Origin: Pseudomonas tremae
Lineage (GTDB): Bacteria > Pseudomonadota > Gammaproteobacteria > Pseudomonadales > Pseudomonadaceae
Length of the DNA stretch: 64,000 nucleotides
Assembly (NCBI RefSeq): GCF_001401155.1
Contig: NZ_LJRO01000206.1
Coordinates: forward strand, 62,001-126,000
Reading direction: 5' to 3'
Below are positions 8,983 to 18,080 of the stretch, piece by piece. Made by a program: the position numbers and the translations under genes. The notes below the pieces were generated by a model that searched no databases, was not told the DNA's origin, and worked only from the letters and a program-made list of their open reading frames with translations. Every line of letters begins with the position of its first letter. The first letter of the stretch is position 1.

Positions 8983-9831
8983 TTACTGAAGCAGTTTCAG
9001 TACAGCAGACGGCAGCTGGTTAGCCTGCGCCAAGATCGAAGTCGAAGCCTGCTGCAGCGTTTGTTGCTTGGTCAGCTGTGCAGTTTCAGCAGCGAAGTCG
9101 GTGTCCTGAATACGGCTCAGTGCAGCACTGGCGTTTTCGTTGATGTTCTGCAAGTTGGAGATGGTGCTGGTCAGACGGTTTTGTGCAGCACCGAGATCAG
9201 AACGAGTGCTGTTGATGGTCTGCAGAGCCGAGTCGATCGCGGCGATGGCAGCAGAGAAGTTGGTCTCTGCAGCAGCGCTGTCGGAACCGACGATGGTGAC
9301 TGCCGAACCGACACCCAGGGTGTTTGCGTCAAAGCTGGCGCTCAAAGTCAGAGTGATCTGGTTCGAAGCGCCCGAGTTGGAGCCAACCTGGAAAGTCATG
9401 GTGCTTGCAGTACCATCGATCAGCGGCTTGCCGTTCAAGTTGGTGCTGAGGGCGATACGGGTCAGTTCCGAACTCATCTGAGTGAATTCTTTGTTCAGTG
9501 CAGTACGGTCAGACTCACTGTTGCTGTCGTTTCGCGACTGAACAGCCAGTTCACGCATACGTTGCAGAATGTTGGTCGACTCTTGCAGCGCGCCTTCAGC
9601 GGTCTGAGCAATGGACATACCGTCGTTGGCGTTTTTGATCGCCATCGTCTGACCTTTGATCTGCGAGTTGATCTTGGTGGCGATGTTCAGGCCAGCAGCG
9701 TCATCTTTCGCGCTCATGATTTTCAGGCCGGAAGACAGACGACCCATCGAGTTCGACAGTGCGTCGGAGGCGCGGCTCAGGTTCTTCTGGACGCTCAGCG
9801 ACGTTACGTTAGTGTTTACTGTTAAAGCCAT
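8983..9831 (-). CDS. fliC: FliC, flagellin
   Basis: This 282-residue flagellin has the conserved N-terminal (1-140) and C-terminal (200-282, ending PSAVLKLLQ) coiled regions and a short central domain typical of P. syringae. All six serines reported as O-glycosylated in P. syringae are present: S143, S164, S176, S183, S193 and S201. The flg22 immune epitope is at residues 30-51. Against the usual P. syringae form, as I remember it, it has Gly for the first Thr, Met39 for Asn and Asn49 for Gln, while D43 and D44 are kept. The flgII-28 region is residues 84-111, with changes only near its C-terminal end. It is transcribed from a sigma28 promoter about 90 bp upstream. Confidence 0.98.
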   Translation of the reverse strand: MALTVNTNVTSLSVQKNLSRASDALSNSMGRLSSGLKIMSAKDDAAGLNIATKINSQIKGQTMAIKNANDGMSIAQTAEGALQESTNILQRMRELAVQSRNDSNSESDRTALNKEFTQMSSELTRIALSTNLNGKPLIDGTASTMTFQVGSNSGASNQITLTLSASFDANTLGVGSAVTIVGSDSAAAETNFSAAIAAIDSALQTINSTRSDLGAAQNRLTSTISNLQNINENASAALSRIQDTDFAAETAQLTKQQTLQQASTSILAQANQLPSAVLKLLQ

Positions 9832-9912
9832 GATGAATTCCTCGTTGGTTTGGTACTACGTGGCTTCCGGCCCCTGCAAGCGCCGGGTGTGCCTAGAGAA
9901 CCTTCGTAATAG

Positions 9913-9939
9913 TTATCGTCGCGATGGCAGGTTGCTTGA
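9913..9939 (-). promoter_or_regulatory. Sigma28 (FliA) promoter of fliC
   Basis: On the minus strand TCAAGCAA, an 11-bp spacer and GACGATAA resemble the FliA consensus TAAAGTTT-N11-GCCGATAA, with the -10 part matching best. It leaves a 5' leader of roughly 75 nt before fliC. Confidence 0.8.
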
Positions 9940-10106
9940 GGGTTTTTTTTTAATATTTTGCCATCACCCTGCCATCCCTTATAAAACAAGGACTTGGCGT
10001 ATAATCAGGCGATCACAAAGACAGGCAGACCCCCACAGTAAAGAGCCTGCGCAGAGGGGGCGCCCGGCAGAGAAGTTAAAGTGTGAAGTGCATCACTATT
10101 TGTTTT

Positions 10107-10143
10107 AAAAAAAAACGCCTGGGGACATATCCGCAGGCGTTTT
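10107..10143 (-). terminator. Intrinsic terminator of the glycosylation operon
   Basis: CGCCTG and CAGGCG pair around a 12-nt loop, extended by four flanking A-T pairs, and are followed on the minus strand by nine T. It lies 18 bp past the KASIII stop and so ends the fgt1-fgt2-KASIII transcript before fliC. Confidence 0.85.
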
Positions 10144-10161
10144 CTGTACAGCCATGTTGAA

Positions 10162-11088
10162 TCAGGCTTTATAGATAATGGCAGAGCCCCAAGAAAGCCC
10201 CACCCCGAAACCACTCAAGGCGACTCGCTGCCATGAAGAGCCGAGTACGTGCTTTTCAATCAGCAGCGGAATGCTCGAAGACACGGTATTGCCGGTCTCG
10301 ACCATGTCCTTGAGAAACTTCTCGGGCTTGTCTTCGAAACGACGTGCAACGGCGTCGACGATTGCAGCACTGCCCTGGTGAATACAGAAGGCATCGATGT
10401 CGTCAGGCGTAAGGTCTGATTCGGCCAGCAGTTCGTGCAAGTGTGCCGGCACCTTGATAAGGGCAAAGTTGAAGACCTGACGACCGTTCATGAAGAACAC
10501 GCCATTGCTGACCTTGAGGTGCGGCGCGCCGGAACCGTCGGTGCCGAACTTCGCCTTGCCCAACTGCCAATCGGCGTCTTCACCCATCCAGGTGGCAGTG
10601 GCCGCATCACCAAACAACATGGTGGTGTTGCGGTCTTCCGGATCGACAATCTTCGAATACGGGTCGGCGGTGATCAGCAGACCGTTTTTCAGGCCTGCCG
10701 CTTCCATGAAGCCCTTGATCGCATAAATACCGTACACATAGCCGGAACAGCCCAGCGAGATATCGAACGCAGCAACGTTGGTCGACAGGCCCAGTTTGTC
10801 CTGAACGATGGCAGCGGTATGCGGCAAGCCTTCCTCGTCGCCGTTCTGGGTGACGACGATCAGCACATCAATGCTTTCGCGCTTGAGCTGGGGGTTGTTG
10901 GCAAACAGCGTATTGGCCGCTTCAACGCACAGGTCAGAGGTTTCCTGACCGGCGTCTTTGCGCGGCAGAAAGGTGGAGCCAATTTTCCCAAGGATGAATT
11001 CTTCATCCTTGCCGAATTTGGCGCCTTGAGCGTAGTTATCGACGCCTGCAACAGGCACGTAACTCGCTATGCTTTTAATGCCAATCAT
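10162..11088 (-). CDS. 3-oxoacyl-ACP synthase III-like protein of the flagellin glycosylation island (orf3)
   Basis: This is a FabH-type condensing enzyme of about 308 residues. The active-site Cys is C114 in DISLGCSGYVYG, with the His in CIHQGS and the Asn in ETGNTVSSS completing the triad. An ATG three bases earlier is possible; 11088 has better spacing to GGGAAG. It corresponds to 'orf3' next to fgt1 and fgt2 in P. syringae glycosylation islands. FabH-like enzymes in such islands are thought to supply an acyl group for N-acylated sugars, such as the 3-hydroxybutanamido-viosamine of P. syringae flagellin, but the role of this gene is an inference. The 302-bp gap to fgt2 contains one strong hairpin. 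Confidence 0.88.
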   Translation of the reverse strand: MIGIKSIASYVPVAGVDNYAQGAKFGKDEEFILGKIGSTFLPRKDAGQETSDLCVEAANTLFANNPQLKRESIDVLIVVTQNGDEEGLPHTAAIVQDKLGLSTNVAAFDISLGCSGYVYGIYAIKGFMEAAGLKNGLLITADPYSKIVDPEDRNTTMLFGDAATATWMGEDADWQLGKAKFGTDGSGAPHLKVSNGVFFMNGRQVFNFALIKVPAHLHELLAESDLTPDDIDAFCIHQGSAAIVDAVARRFEDKPEKFLKDMVETGNTVSSSIPLLIEKHVLGSSWQRVALSGFGVGLSWGSAIIYKA

Positions 11089-11350
11089 CATGGCTTCCCG
11101 ATGAGTAAACAGGTCATTTTCCGTCCCGACGAAATCAGGGCGCTAACGAATAGGGGTGATTTTCAGACATTTTCAGGGCGCTTGGCAGGTTAAAGCAAGT
11201 CAGGCGCATGTCGCTCCCTGTAACACAATACAGTGAAGATGCACTTTATGACCTGCAGGTCACTCCGGATTGCATGCTTTGCGATAATTTAAGCGAGGGG
11301 AAAACCAGTCGGAGCTTGACAGGCAGGCTCCGCCGAAGAGGCTTTCAAGC

Positions 11351-11381
11351 AGCGAAACGGCTGCGGCGCAACCGTTTCGCT
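11351..11381. other. Perfect hairpin after fgt2
   Basis: AGCGAAACGG and CCGTTTCGCT form a 10-bp perfect stem with an 11-nt loop, 12 bp past the fgt2 stop. There is no T-run on the minus strand, so it may be an mRNA-stabilising or partial termination structure between fgt2 and the KASIII gene. The rest of the 302-bp gap (11089-11393) shows no gene or clear promoter. Confidence 0.6.
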
Positions 11382-11393
11382 GGCGTACAGTAC

Positions 11394-14303
11394 TCAAACA
11401 GCGAGCGTGAACCCCGGCCCTTTCAGATCAAGGTTTGCGTTGTACGCTTCATCTTGCGCGAACTGCGCCGACCATTTATCGATCAGCGCGGTGCGCGCTT
11501 GCTCGGGGGCATGCATCACACCGGGATGAACCACCTGAACATGCGGGGTCCATACCGTCAGATACCCCGCCTGCGAAGCCTTGAGGCACAGGTCGACATC
11601 GCTCAAACCCTCGGCGAATTCGGCTTCGTCCAGCCCGCCCAGCGCGTCATACAATTGCTTGGCAATCATCAGGCAAGCCGATGAAACGGCAGAGTAATTC
11701 TGCTCGACCACCAACCGCTGCATGTAGCCTTTGGACGTCTTTGGCTCACCGACAAAACCCGATCCAACCCCACCGTTGAGGCCCAGGATCAGACCGGCCT
11801 GAGTCACCGTACCTTCACGGTCAACCAGCTTGGCACCAACTACACCCACCTCCGGACGCTGAGCCTGATTGAGCAATGACTCGATCCAGCCGACGTTGAC
11901 GATCTGGCTCTGCGCATCCAGCAGGATCAGGTATTCGCCGCCGGCCTCCTGGCTGGTCAGGTTGAGCAAGGCAGAGGCACTCATACGTTGCGAGGCCCGC
12001 AGTACACGCACACGCCCAGACACCTGCTCCTGCTTGTCGAGCCAGGTCGACAGTTCGGTGGAAGTGCTGGCGTTGTCGCCGATCAACACTTCGTAACGCT
12101 GATAACGAGTACGTTGCAGGATGCTTTGCAGACAGCGCTGCAACTCTGGCAAGTTGTCCTGGCTGTGCAGCAGAATCGAGACCACCGGACGATGGGCATG
12201 ACGGTAATCGATCTTGTAGGTGCCAGGCTGCGCAGAGCTGATTTCCGCCTGATAGCCACGTTTGCCAAGGTGCCGCTTGAGGGCTTTCTGCTCATCCTGA
12301 TTGTCTTCCAGCGCAGGCGCTTCGCAGATCAGCACAGGTTCGCTCAGGTGAGCCAGACCGCTCATGCCGCCCTCCTCGATCAGGCGCAGCAACAGATCGA
12401 ACTCGAGCGCCCTGGGGAACTCTCGCGAGTAACCGCCAGCCTCGACCAGCAAATCACGACGGATCAGCCAATGGCGGGCCATCAAAGCCGGCAGGCTTTG
12501 CAGCAGATCAAGGTTGAACCCCGGACGGAACACGGGGGCCAGTGTGCCGTTGGGTTGACGCTGAACTTCGTCGACCGCGACCGCCCGGCACTCTGCTGCA
12601 TCAACCAGTTCGGCACTTGCCAGGAGCAGACCGCTACGAGTGAACTCTTCACCGGCCTGCGCCAGCATCAGCCAGTCGCTGGGCGACTGCTTGACGACCA
12701 GGTTGATCTTGTCGATGTAATTGCTTTCAGTCACCTTCACGAAATGCAGGGTGTTGTGCAGCGTGGTTACTGCCGGCAGTTCTCCGGTCGTGAACACCAC
12801 CACTTTGAACGACTTGTAATGACTGTTGATCAGGCTGTCGAACGTCGCTTGCAGCTTGAACACGTCTGCGTCCAGATCCAGCAACAGGATACCGATCTGC
12901 GAGCCGGCCGATTTACTGGCGAGCTTTTCGGTGATTTGCTTGAGAGCGTCAGGCGCAGGATCACGCGAATCGAGCCAGTTGAGCAGCCGACCGGACGCCA
13001 TACTGTCGAGCAGTCGGCCGTTGTCGACAGCGGACGCCGCCTGCAGACGCTGCCCCCAGGCAGAAACCAGTTCGATCTGCTTCTCGCTGTCTTCGTCATC
13101 TTTATTGTTGCGCAATTCATCGAGCAGGCTCTGCACGACGCCGATATTGAATGCGTAAGTTTCGTAGGCGTACCACAGACGGCTAAGTCGCGCTTCGGCG
13201 TCCGGGTTGTTCTGCGCACGCAGCAATTCAGCCTGTTTCAGCAGTGCGGCTTCAAGGCCTTCCATCTGCACGCGGCCTGCCGGCATGACGTGAATCAGGA
13301 ATTCGATCCTGGCCAGCTCATCGAACAGCGGCTGATTATAAAACGGCAGCTCGACAAACTGGCGAGGCTCGAACAGCGCATCCGACTGCTCAAGAGCGAC
13401 GTTCCAGACTGCACTGATGATTTTCTCGTCACCTTGAAAACCCTGGGTCTTGAGGCGCTCAGCCATGGCGGCGAACCCGGCCAGAATGTGCTGGGTGCCC
13501 TGCACGCCTTCAAAGCCCGAACCTTCGCCGAGCAGCGCGGCCAGTTTTTTGGCAAACGCCTCGCGGGCCGCCTTGGCTTTCGGGTCAGTGTGCTTCACCG
13601 CTGCGGCGATGGCCCCGCCGTGGCTTGTACCGGCCTCTTTGCCCGGCGTGAAATGCAGGGCGTACGCAATCGGCAGGATGCGCAGGCGTGCCGCAGCAAC
13701 CAGGTAGGTCATATGACCGATTTCCTGCCAGTGCGGCTCGGTGTCCTCGGCAACTGAAGCGAACCACTGCTGCGCCAGCTCGGTCCGCGTCACCGCACTC
13801 AGCAACGACAGACCTTCGCTCATGAAACCCAGAACCCGCTCGGCAGCATCATCTGAGGCATGGTCTTCGCAGATCTTGCGGTCGCGACGGAAATAGTCCA
13901 CCTGGCTGACCTGCGCCTGATAGCTCAGGCTGTAGCCCTGACAAGCGCCATAAGTCTGGTTGCTTTCAAGAAAGCTCAACGCTGAGATCAACGCGTCAGG
14001 CAGTAGAAAACTGTCAACCGGGGCCTGCACCACGAACGGCGTAGTTATCTGCTTGAGGCCTTCGGCGATCCTTGCACTGAGGCTGGCATTTGCCAATTCG
14101 GCGCTTTGCACGTAATGCACGCTGGAATTGCCGGCGATTTCCGCATCAGGCTCAGCCGACGCATCGACCACCACCACGTTGCACGCAAAGGCGCTGTAGT
14201 ACTTCAAGGCACGACGCAGGAAGTCAGGTTGCTCCTTGGCCAATAGCAGCAGGGTAAGACGCTGATTCAGAGCGGTGTGTTCATTTCCCGAATGGCTTTG
14301 CAT
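11394..14303 (-). CDS. fgt2: Flagellin glycosyltransferase Fgt2
   Basis: This 969-residue protein has two GT-A (family 2-like) units. The N-terminal unit begins RLTLLLLAKEQPDFLRRALK and is of the TIGR00180-like type. A helical middle (about 280-450) leads to a further GT-like region around 470-690. A C-terminal GT2 domain starts near residue 715 (VVSILLHSQDNLPELQRCLQ, then YEVLIGDNAS). No signal peptide or membrane segment was seen, so action is cytoplasmic on unexported flagellin. It follows fgt1 by 113 bp. In P. syringae, Fgt2 is reported to be needed for full flagellin glycosylation after Fgt1. The name rests on size, domain order and position between flgL and fliC. Confidence 0.9.
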   Translation of the reverse strand: MQSHSGNEHTALNQRLTLLLLAKEQPDFLRRALKYYSAFACNVVVVDASAEPDAEIAGNSSVHYVQSAELANASLSARIAEGLKQITTPFVVQAPVDSFLLPDALISALSFLESNQTYGACQGYSLSYQAQVSQVDYFRRDRKICEDHASDDAAERVLGFMSEGLSLLSAVTRTELAQQWFASVAEDTEPHWQEIGHMTYLVAAARLRILPIAYALHFTPGKEAGTSHGGAIAAAVKHTDPKAKAAREAFAKKLAALLGEGSGFEGVQGTQHILAGFAAMAERLKTQGFQGDEKIISAVWNVALEQSDALFEPRQFVELPFYNQPLFDELARIEFLIHVMPAGRVQMEGLEAALLKQAELLRAQNNPDAEARLSRLWYAYETYAFNIGVVQSLLDELRNNKDDEDSEKQIELVSAWGQRLQAASAVDNGRLLDSMASGRLLNWLDSRDPAPDALKQITEKLASKSAGSQIGILLLDLDADVFKLQATFDSLINSHYKSFKVVVFTTGELPAVTTLHNTLHFVKVTESNYIDKINLVVKQSPSDWLMLAQAGEEFTRSGLLLASAELVDAAECRAVAVDEVQRQPNGTLAPVFRPGFNLDLLQSLPALMARHWLIRRDLLVEAGGYSREFPRALEFDLLLRLIEEGGMSGLAHLSEPVLICEAPALEDNQDEQKALKRHLGKRGYQAEISSAQPGTYKIDYRHAHRPVVSILLHSQDNLPELQRCLQSILQRTRYQRYEVLIGDNASTSTELSTWLDKQEQVSGRVRVLRASQRMSASALLNLTSQEAGGEYLILLDAQSQIVNVGWIESLLNQAQRPEVGVVGAKLVDREGTVTQAGLILGLNGGVGSGFVGEPKTSKGYMQRLVVEQNYSAVSSACLMIAKQLYDALGGLDEAEFAEGLSDVDLCLKASQAGYLTVWTPHVQVVHPGVMHAPEQARTALIDKWSAQFAQDEAYNANLDLKGPGFTLAV

Positions 14304-14373
14304 GGTCTTTCCTTATAGCGAATCGATTGCGCCTTCAACCCGCAGCGGGCGTTGAAGCAAGAGCATAGCGTTC

Positions 14374-14400
14374 GGCCTCGGCGGGCGAGCCGCTGAGGCC
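14374..14400. other. Hairpin between fgt1 and fgt2
   Basis: GGCCTC plus GCGG pair with CCGC plus GAGGCC, with one mismatch in the stem and a short loop, 17 bp past the fgt1 stop. No T-run follows, so it may tune read-through or mRNA decay between the two glycosyltransferase genes. Confidence 0.45.
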
Positions 14401-14416
14401 TGTCCAACGAATCAGA

Positions 14417-17400
14417 TTAGTCCGGCAGCCAGCCGTTGGCCCAATACTGCAGGTTTTCTCCGCGCAGCATGAAATCACGCAGCACCGTCTCGCGCAGTTC
14501 GTCGCCCATGCGGTAACTGGCGCTGGGGTCGGACAAGTGCATGCGAATTGCCTGCAACCATTCTTCAGAGCTGTTGGTGTACACGCGGGTGGCTGGCAGA
14601 TGGCCGCGATACGCCTCGGTGTCTGAACAGATGACCGGGTAGCCGCAGGCGCCGTATTCCAGCAACCGCAGGTTGCTTTTACAGTCATTGAAGATATGAA
14701 ATTCCAGCGGCGCCAGTGCCAGGTCAAGGTTCAGGCTGGCCAGTTTGGCTGGGTAAGTCTTCAGGCTGACCGCCGAGTGAAACTCATGAATGTAAGGTTT
14801 GAGCAGATCCGGACACATGCCGAAAAACACCCACTCGACCTCATCAGCCAGTTCACGCACGACGTCCACGATCAGTTCCAGATCGCCGCGATGGCTGGTG
14901 CCGCCGCCCCAGCCGATGCGTGGCTTGTCGGAACTGCGACGCTTGCTTCTCAGGTTGTTCCACAGATGGGTCGCCAGCATGTTCGGCACTACGCGAATAT
15001 CGCTGTGCATGCTCGACAGTACCTCGGCCAACGGGTGAGTCGACACCACTACCCGGTCGCACAGGCCGATGCCCTTGCGCAGCATGGCGCCAATGTTGTC
15101 GGGCATGTTGCGCTTGTGCTCGTTTCGCTCCGGAACATCGGCGATGTAATCATCGAGCTCGAATATACGCATCGCATTGGAATAGTTCTTGGCCAGCTCG
15201 ATGTCCGGGACCTTGGCTTCGGTGTAGCGCCCCTGAAACACGATGACATCTGGCGACTGACGCTCTATCTCGACTGGCGATGCCGTCTCGTAGGTCATGC
15301 GGCCAACCACCCGCCCGGCACTGATCAATTCAAGCAATGGCTGGCTGACCCGGTAATGACCGACCGCCGACGAGTTGACCGCCATGCCGAGGATAGAAGG
15401 CAGATGACGGCTGCAGAACGGGTCCCAGCCGACCAGCAGGCCGGGATCAAGGGTAAACGACAGCGTTTCGTTGAGGTACAGGTTGGTGTTGTACGCCTGA
15501 TCCCTGGCCATCTTCGGCAGCCATTTCTGGAAGAATGCCTTTTGTTCGTTATCGAGCGCCTTGCGCAAGGTCTCGTTACGCTCTGCGGCACCGGGCTCGG
15601 CCAGCACCATTGACGAATCGGGGGTGCCGACAATCAGGTAACCCTCACGACCGACGCGCATGCACAGGTCCAGATCCTGCAGCCCCTGCGTGAAGGTCGC
15701 GGCGTCCATTTCTCCCGCGCTGTCGAACACTTCCTTGCGCACCATCAGGCAATTGCCGCTGACCGCACTCCAGTTCTGCGTCAATTGCAGGCGCTGCATG
15801 TAGCCGCTCGCCCCTGCCGGGAAATTGATGAAGGGCCGACCAGCCAGGCCGTCCATGCCCATTACCATGCCCGCATACAGAACAGTGCCCTGCGGGTTGA
15901 GAATACGTGGGCCGACGATTCCGACCTCAGGGCGCTGAGCGTGATTGAGCAGCCCTTGCAGCCAGTCAGCCTGATGAATCATGGCATGCGGACTGAGCAT
16001 CAACAGATAATCGCCACGCGCCTGACGGGCAGCATGGTTCTGAGCGAATGCTTCGCTGCCTGTTTCAGGCAACGAAAAAATCCGCAGTTTGTCGGTGCCT
16101 AGCAGGCTCATCGCCGCAAACCACTCGCGAGCATCGGCGCCTTCACTGGCATTATCGACGACCAATACTTCGTAGTTCGGGTAGGTCGTATTACTGAGCA
16201 GGCTATCTACGCAGCGCTCCAAAGCGCCCAACTGGTCCTTGGCAGTAATGATGACTGACACCAGCGGCAGTGACGGATGCACGTACTCGATGCGGTTCAG
16301 CAACGGCAAATGGTCATGGTGAATCAGATGATCCCTGCCGATACGCGTCAGATGGGCGGCCACTACCGATTCGTTGTGTTCAGCGACACAGGGCAATGAC
16401 AGCCAGTCGGCAAACGCCAGGCGGGACTCGACCTGCACCTCGGCGATATGCTCGATGGTCTGTGGCCCTACACCCTCGACCAGGCGCCAGATGACGTCAT
16501 GGGGTGCCAGCTCCGCGTGGGCCGAATCAAAACCGCCCATGTCCAGCAGGTTGCGGCGTTCGAACGCCAGCGTGCGCCCCACATAAGGGTAGGCACGCAG
16601 CAGGTCCAGATTGAAACCAGGCTTGAAAATAGGCTCTCTGGATTCGTCTTCGACCAGAGCCCCTTCATCACTGTAGATACACAACAAGCCAGAAGTCTGG
16701 GCGATACGCTCGGCCAGCACCAGCAGCGCGGGCTGGGTCAATCGGTCGCCAGCGCGAAGCAGGTAAACCCAGTCGGCGCTGTCCAGCAGCGGCAGTACTT
16801 CGTTCAACTGCCGAGCCCAATCGCGCTGTAAGGAAAAACGCAATACCTGAGGGTCGTCAACGTCAGCGTTGGTCAATACCACCACCGAATCGGCAGCGTA
16901 ATCCTGCTCGGCAATGCTACTCAGCGTGATGTCAAGACCTTCGGCATCACCGTCAGGGTCGATGATCACCGGGACAATCCGCGGCTGCCAGGCCCAACTG
17001 CCAATGCGTCGTTCCAGCAGCTTTTTTTGCGGAACCGAAAAGCGTCGGCAGGACAGCCACTCCGCGTACAGCTCGGCATAACTGTCGCTGTTGCTGCCGA
17101 CGCGGCTCATCATGATGCCCTGTCGACCGGCCATTACCCCGTAGAGGCCAACTTCATCCCACTCGCGCGGCACTTCGTGCGCTCTGCGCAATGGCAGGAA
17201 ACGCGCCCAGCCCTGGGCAGGTGCGTCTTCCCCGCTGCGCGCCTTGAGCATTTCATTCAGCCAATCCCATTCGGTGGTGGCTTTTTGAAGCATATCCGTC
17301 TGACTGCTGAGGCGACCGGGATGAAGCCGCTCGGTGCTCTCGATAGCGTTAAGCACCACAAGATTGCCGCGACGCAGCAAGCAGATGAAAAGCGTGAAAT

Positions 17401-17992
17401 CCAGCAGTGCGACAAAGCCCTGCCCCGGCACCGCAAGGGACGGCAGATACTCCAGGACATCGGCACTACGCATCAGCGCACCGCTGAAACCGCCGAGATA
17501 ATTGCGTGACGTACGCTCGAAGATCGCCAGCATGTCCTCACCCTTGAACACGGCGTCGTACGGTACAAGACCGACGTTTTCCATGCGCGCCGGCAGTACA
17601 TAATCATCCACATCCACCAGATGGCGTTTGCTGACGACAAGCTGCACATCCGGATAGGTGTCGAGGGTCTGCGCCTGATGCGCGACGCAGTAGGTGTAGA
17701 GGCGGTCATCGTCGCAGAGAAACTTGATGTATTCGCCGTCAGCCTCTTCCAGACACTTGAGCAAGTTGCCCTGAAAACCCAGACGCCGAGGATTGCCTAC
17801 GTAGCGCGCTCGCTCGTTGCCGGAAGGCACCAGCTCGTCAAAAATCGTTTTTATCTCGTCGGTAAGGCAATCGTCGCAGACGATGATTTCGATATTGTCG
17901 TACACCTGATCCAGAGCACTTTGCAGCGCAGCACGGAAAAAGCGTGGGTTGAGGGCGGGGATGACGACACTGACGAGAGGGGCTGAATTCAC
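14417..17992 (-). CDS. fgt1: Flagellin glycosyltransferase Fgt1
   Basis: This 1191-residue protein combines three glycosyltransferase-like units. An N-terminal GT2 domain begins PLVSVVIPALNPRFFRAALQ, with the acidic motif VCDDCLTDE. A central GT2 domain begins near residue 575 (PLVSVIITAKDQLGALERC, then VLVVDNASEG). The C-terminal third resembles a GT-B fold (RIGWGGGTSHRGDLELIVDV; then LLEYGACGYPVICSD). In P. syringae, Fgt1 is reported to attach the first rhamnose-type sugars to flagellin serines, and its loss gives unglycosylated flagellin and lower virulence. It lies downstream of flgL by about 90 bp on the same strand. Substrates here are inferred from the family. Confidence 0.92.
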   Translation of the reverse strand: MNSAPLVSVVIPALNPRFFRAALQSALDQVYDNIEIIVCDDCLTDEIKTIFDELVPSGNERARYVGNPRRLGFQGNLLKCLEEADGEYIKFLCDDDRLYTYCVAHQAQTLDTYPDVQLVVSKRHLVDVDDYVLPARMENVGLVPYDAVFKGEDMLAIFERTSRNYLGGFSGALMRSADVLEYLPSLAVPGQGFVALLDFTLFICLLRRGNLVVLNAIESTERLHPGRLSSQTDMLQKATTEWDWLNEMLKARSGEDAPAQGWARFLPLRRAHEVPREWDEVGLYGVMAGRQGIMMSRVGSNSDSYAELYAEWLSCRRFSVPQKKLLERRIGSWAWQPRIVPVIIDPDGDAEGLDITLSSIAEQDYAADSVVVLTNADVDDPQVLRFSLQRDWARQLNEVLPLLDSADWVYLLRAGDRLTQPALLVLAERIAQTSGLLCIYSDEGALVEDESREPIFKPGFNLDLLRAYPYVGRTLAFERRNLLDMGGFDSAHAELAPHDVIWRLVEGVGPQTIEHIAEVQVESRLAFADWLSLPCVAEHNESVVAAHLTRIGRDHLIHHDHLPLLNRIEYVHPSLPLVSVIITAKDQLGALERCVDSLLSNTTYPNYEVLVVDNASEGADAREWFAAMSLLGTDKLRIFSLPETGSEAFAQNHAARQARGDYLLMLSPHAMIHQADWLQGLLNHAQRPEVGIVGPRILNPQGTVLYAGMVMGMDGLAGRPFINFPAGASGYMQRLQLTQNWSAVSGNCLMVRKEVFDSAGEMDAATFTQGLQDLDLCMRVGREGYLIVGTPDSSMVLAEPGAAERNETLRKALDNEQKAFFQKWLPKMARDQAYNTNLYLNETLSFTLDPGLLVGWDPFCSRHLPSILGMAVNSSAVGHYRVSQPLLELISAGRVVGRMTYETASPVEIERQSPDVIVFQGRYTEAKVPDIELAKNYSNAMRIFELDDYIADVPERNEHKRNMPDNIGAMLRKGIGLCDRVVVSTHPLAEVLSSMHSDIRVVPNMLATHLWNNLRSKRRSSDKPRIGWGGGTSHRGDLELIVDVVRELADEVEWVFFGMCPDLLKPYIHEFHSAVSLKTYPAKLASLNLDLALAPLEFHIFNDCKSNLRLLEYGACGYPVICSDTEAYRGHLPATRVYTNSSEEWLQAIRMHLSDPSASYRMGDELRETVLRDFMLRGENLQYWANGWLPD

Positions 17993-18080
17993 TATTACAG
18001 ACTCGCGAGCGGCGGGAAACCAACAGGTCGAATGGCTCCCCTTACCGCTGAAAAAAGACGGCGGATGCTCACGTCAGGGT

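Noticed and set aside
11988..13757. 589-residue plus-strand open frame opposite fgt2
   Set aside because: It is fully antisense to fgt2, which has coherent glycosyltransferase motifs. The opposite frame lacks any recognisable domain.
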